The translations under genes were made by a program, and so were the position numbers. Below are positions 30,878 to 31,128 of a DNA stretch of 31,128 nucleotides, piece by piece; position 1 is the first letter of the stretch, and each line of letters begins with the position of its first letter. Source of the DNA: a virus. The stretch spans positions 1 through 31,128 of the IMG/VR virus record IMGVR_UViG_3300001419_000027; one strand, 5' to 3'. The notes below the pieces were generated by a model, which searched no databases, was not told where the DNA came from, and saw only the letters and a program-made list of their open reading frames with translations.

Positions 30878-31128
30878 GAACCCCACAGGACGAAACGCCC
30901 CAAATCGCCCTGTAAGCCACGATCGCGACTCCTGTGCTCAATCCCCCGCCCAGACACCCGATCGCCCAGCACAGCCAAGCCTCGCAAGCTCACGACCCGC
31001 CAGAACCGCGAGAGACATCCGAAAGAACCACGAAAGATCAAAACGGCAGAAAAATCAACGAGGGGGGCTCTGAGAAACAAGGAATGCCGGCTCCCCCCGT
31101 CCCCCCCCCCTCGATCGGGCGTATCCAG
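30878..31128. other. Gene-free right end with composition bias and G/C tracts
   Basis: 251 bases without a supportable gene. The plus strand is rich in A and C and poor in T until about 31058, unlike the coding sequence. Then CGAGGGGGG (31059-31067) and CCCCCCTCG (31105-31113, the end of a run of 10 C) form a perfect 9-bp inverted repeat; a second C6 tract lies between. In T7-like genomes the region after terminase leads to the terminal repeat and packaging end, so this may be end-proximal. No direct repeat with the left edge of the window is visible. Confidence 0.6.

Noticed and set aside
1-31128. Direct terminal repeat at the window ends
   Set aside because: The first and last bases of the window share no repeat I can see, and the left edge cuts a gene, so the window is an internal fragment on that side.
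1-31128. Phage RNA polymerase promoters (T7 class III type)
   Set aside because: I compared the gaps before 6443, 7087, 14008, 16461 and after 30877 and found no convincing shared motif of promoter length. A short CTCGAT/TTCCCC resemblance between 7014-7035 and 13963-13976 was too weak to call.
1-31128. CRISPR array, insertion sequence or integrase/attachment site
   Set aside because: No regularly spaced repeats, transposase, integrase or recombinase of the site-specific type is visible; the RecT-type genes are homologous recombination functions.

Overview
The window is a 31 kb piece of a T7-like podophage genome (Autographiviridae-type organisation) that is roughly two-thirds G+C by eye, so the host is probably a high-GC bacterium that uses Shine-Dalgarno starts. 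The diagnosis rests on a single-subunit phage RNA polymerase followed, all on one strand, by portal, scaffold, major capsid, tail tubular proteins A and B, three internal virion proteins, and small and large terminase. The host itself cannot be named from the sequence. The left edge cuts a gene. The DNA polymerase, primase-helicase and any classical endolysin or T7-type tail fibre are not in the window.

Layout. (1) Positions 1-5908, minus strand: a DNA replication and recombination block read leftward. In transcription order it holds an RNase H-fold protein, a small ribbon-helix-helix-like protein, a one-helix membrane peptide, a conserved unknown, a tRNA-like structure, an SMC/Rad50-like ATPase, a RecE-like nuclease, a RecT annealing protein, a RusA resolvase, a replisome-organiser-like protein and a partial gene. 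(2) Positions 5909-6442: a divergent control region with a terminator-like hairpin, a 9-bp GC inverted repeat, an operator-like palindrome and a possible promoter. (3) Positions 6443-9471, plus strand: a holin-like protein, a short membrane protein with a lipoprotein gene nested out of frame in its end, and the phage RNA polymerase. (4) Positions 9468-10591: a papain-fold (permuted NlpC/P60-like) candidate and small proteins. (5) Positions 10588-17175: portal, scaffold, a linker-rich protein with a PSBD-like tail, capsid, and small head or structural proteins, punctuated by two hairpin terminators. (6) Positions 17172-28353: an adhesin-like protein, the tail tube pair, and internal core proteins. 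(7) Positions 28356-30877: a small Cys/His protein, TerS, TerL and a zinc-binding protein. (8) Positions 30878-31128: a gene-free, T-poor end with G and C tracts.

How it works together. The leftward block probably replaces T7's gene 3/gene 6 nucleases with a RecE/RecT/RusA/SMC-like recombination set that processes replication concatemers. The RNA polymerase would transcribe the rightward virion genes, although I could not identify its promoter. The genes are tightly packed, with many ATGA, GTGA or TGATG overlaps that imply translational coupling. A near-identical leader (GAAAGGAACCGAACC, then ATG) precedes unrelated genes on both strands. The most unusual observations are a tRNA-like element with an enlarged anticodon arm, a beta-rich module shared by the two tail tube proteins, a PSBD-like domain next to the scaffold gene, and the nested lipoprotein gene.
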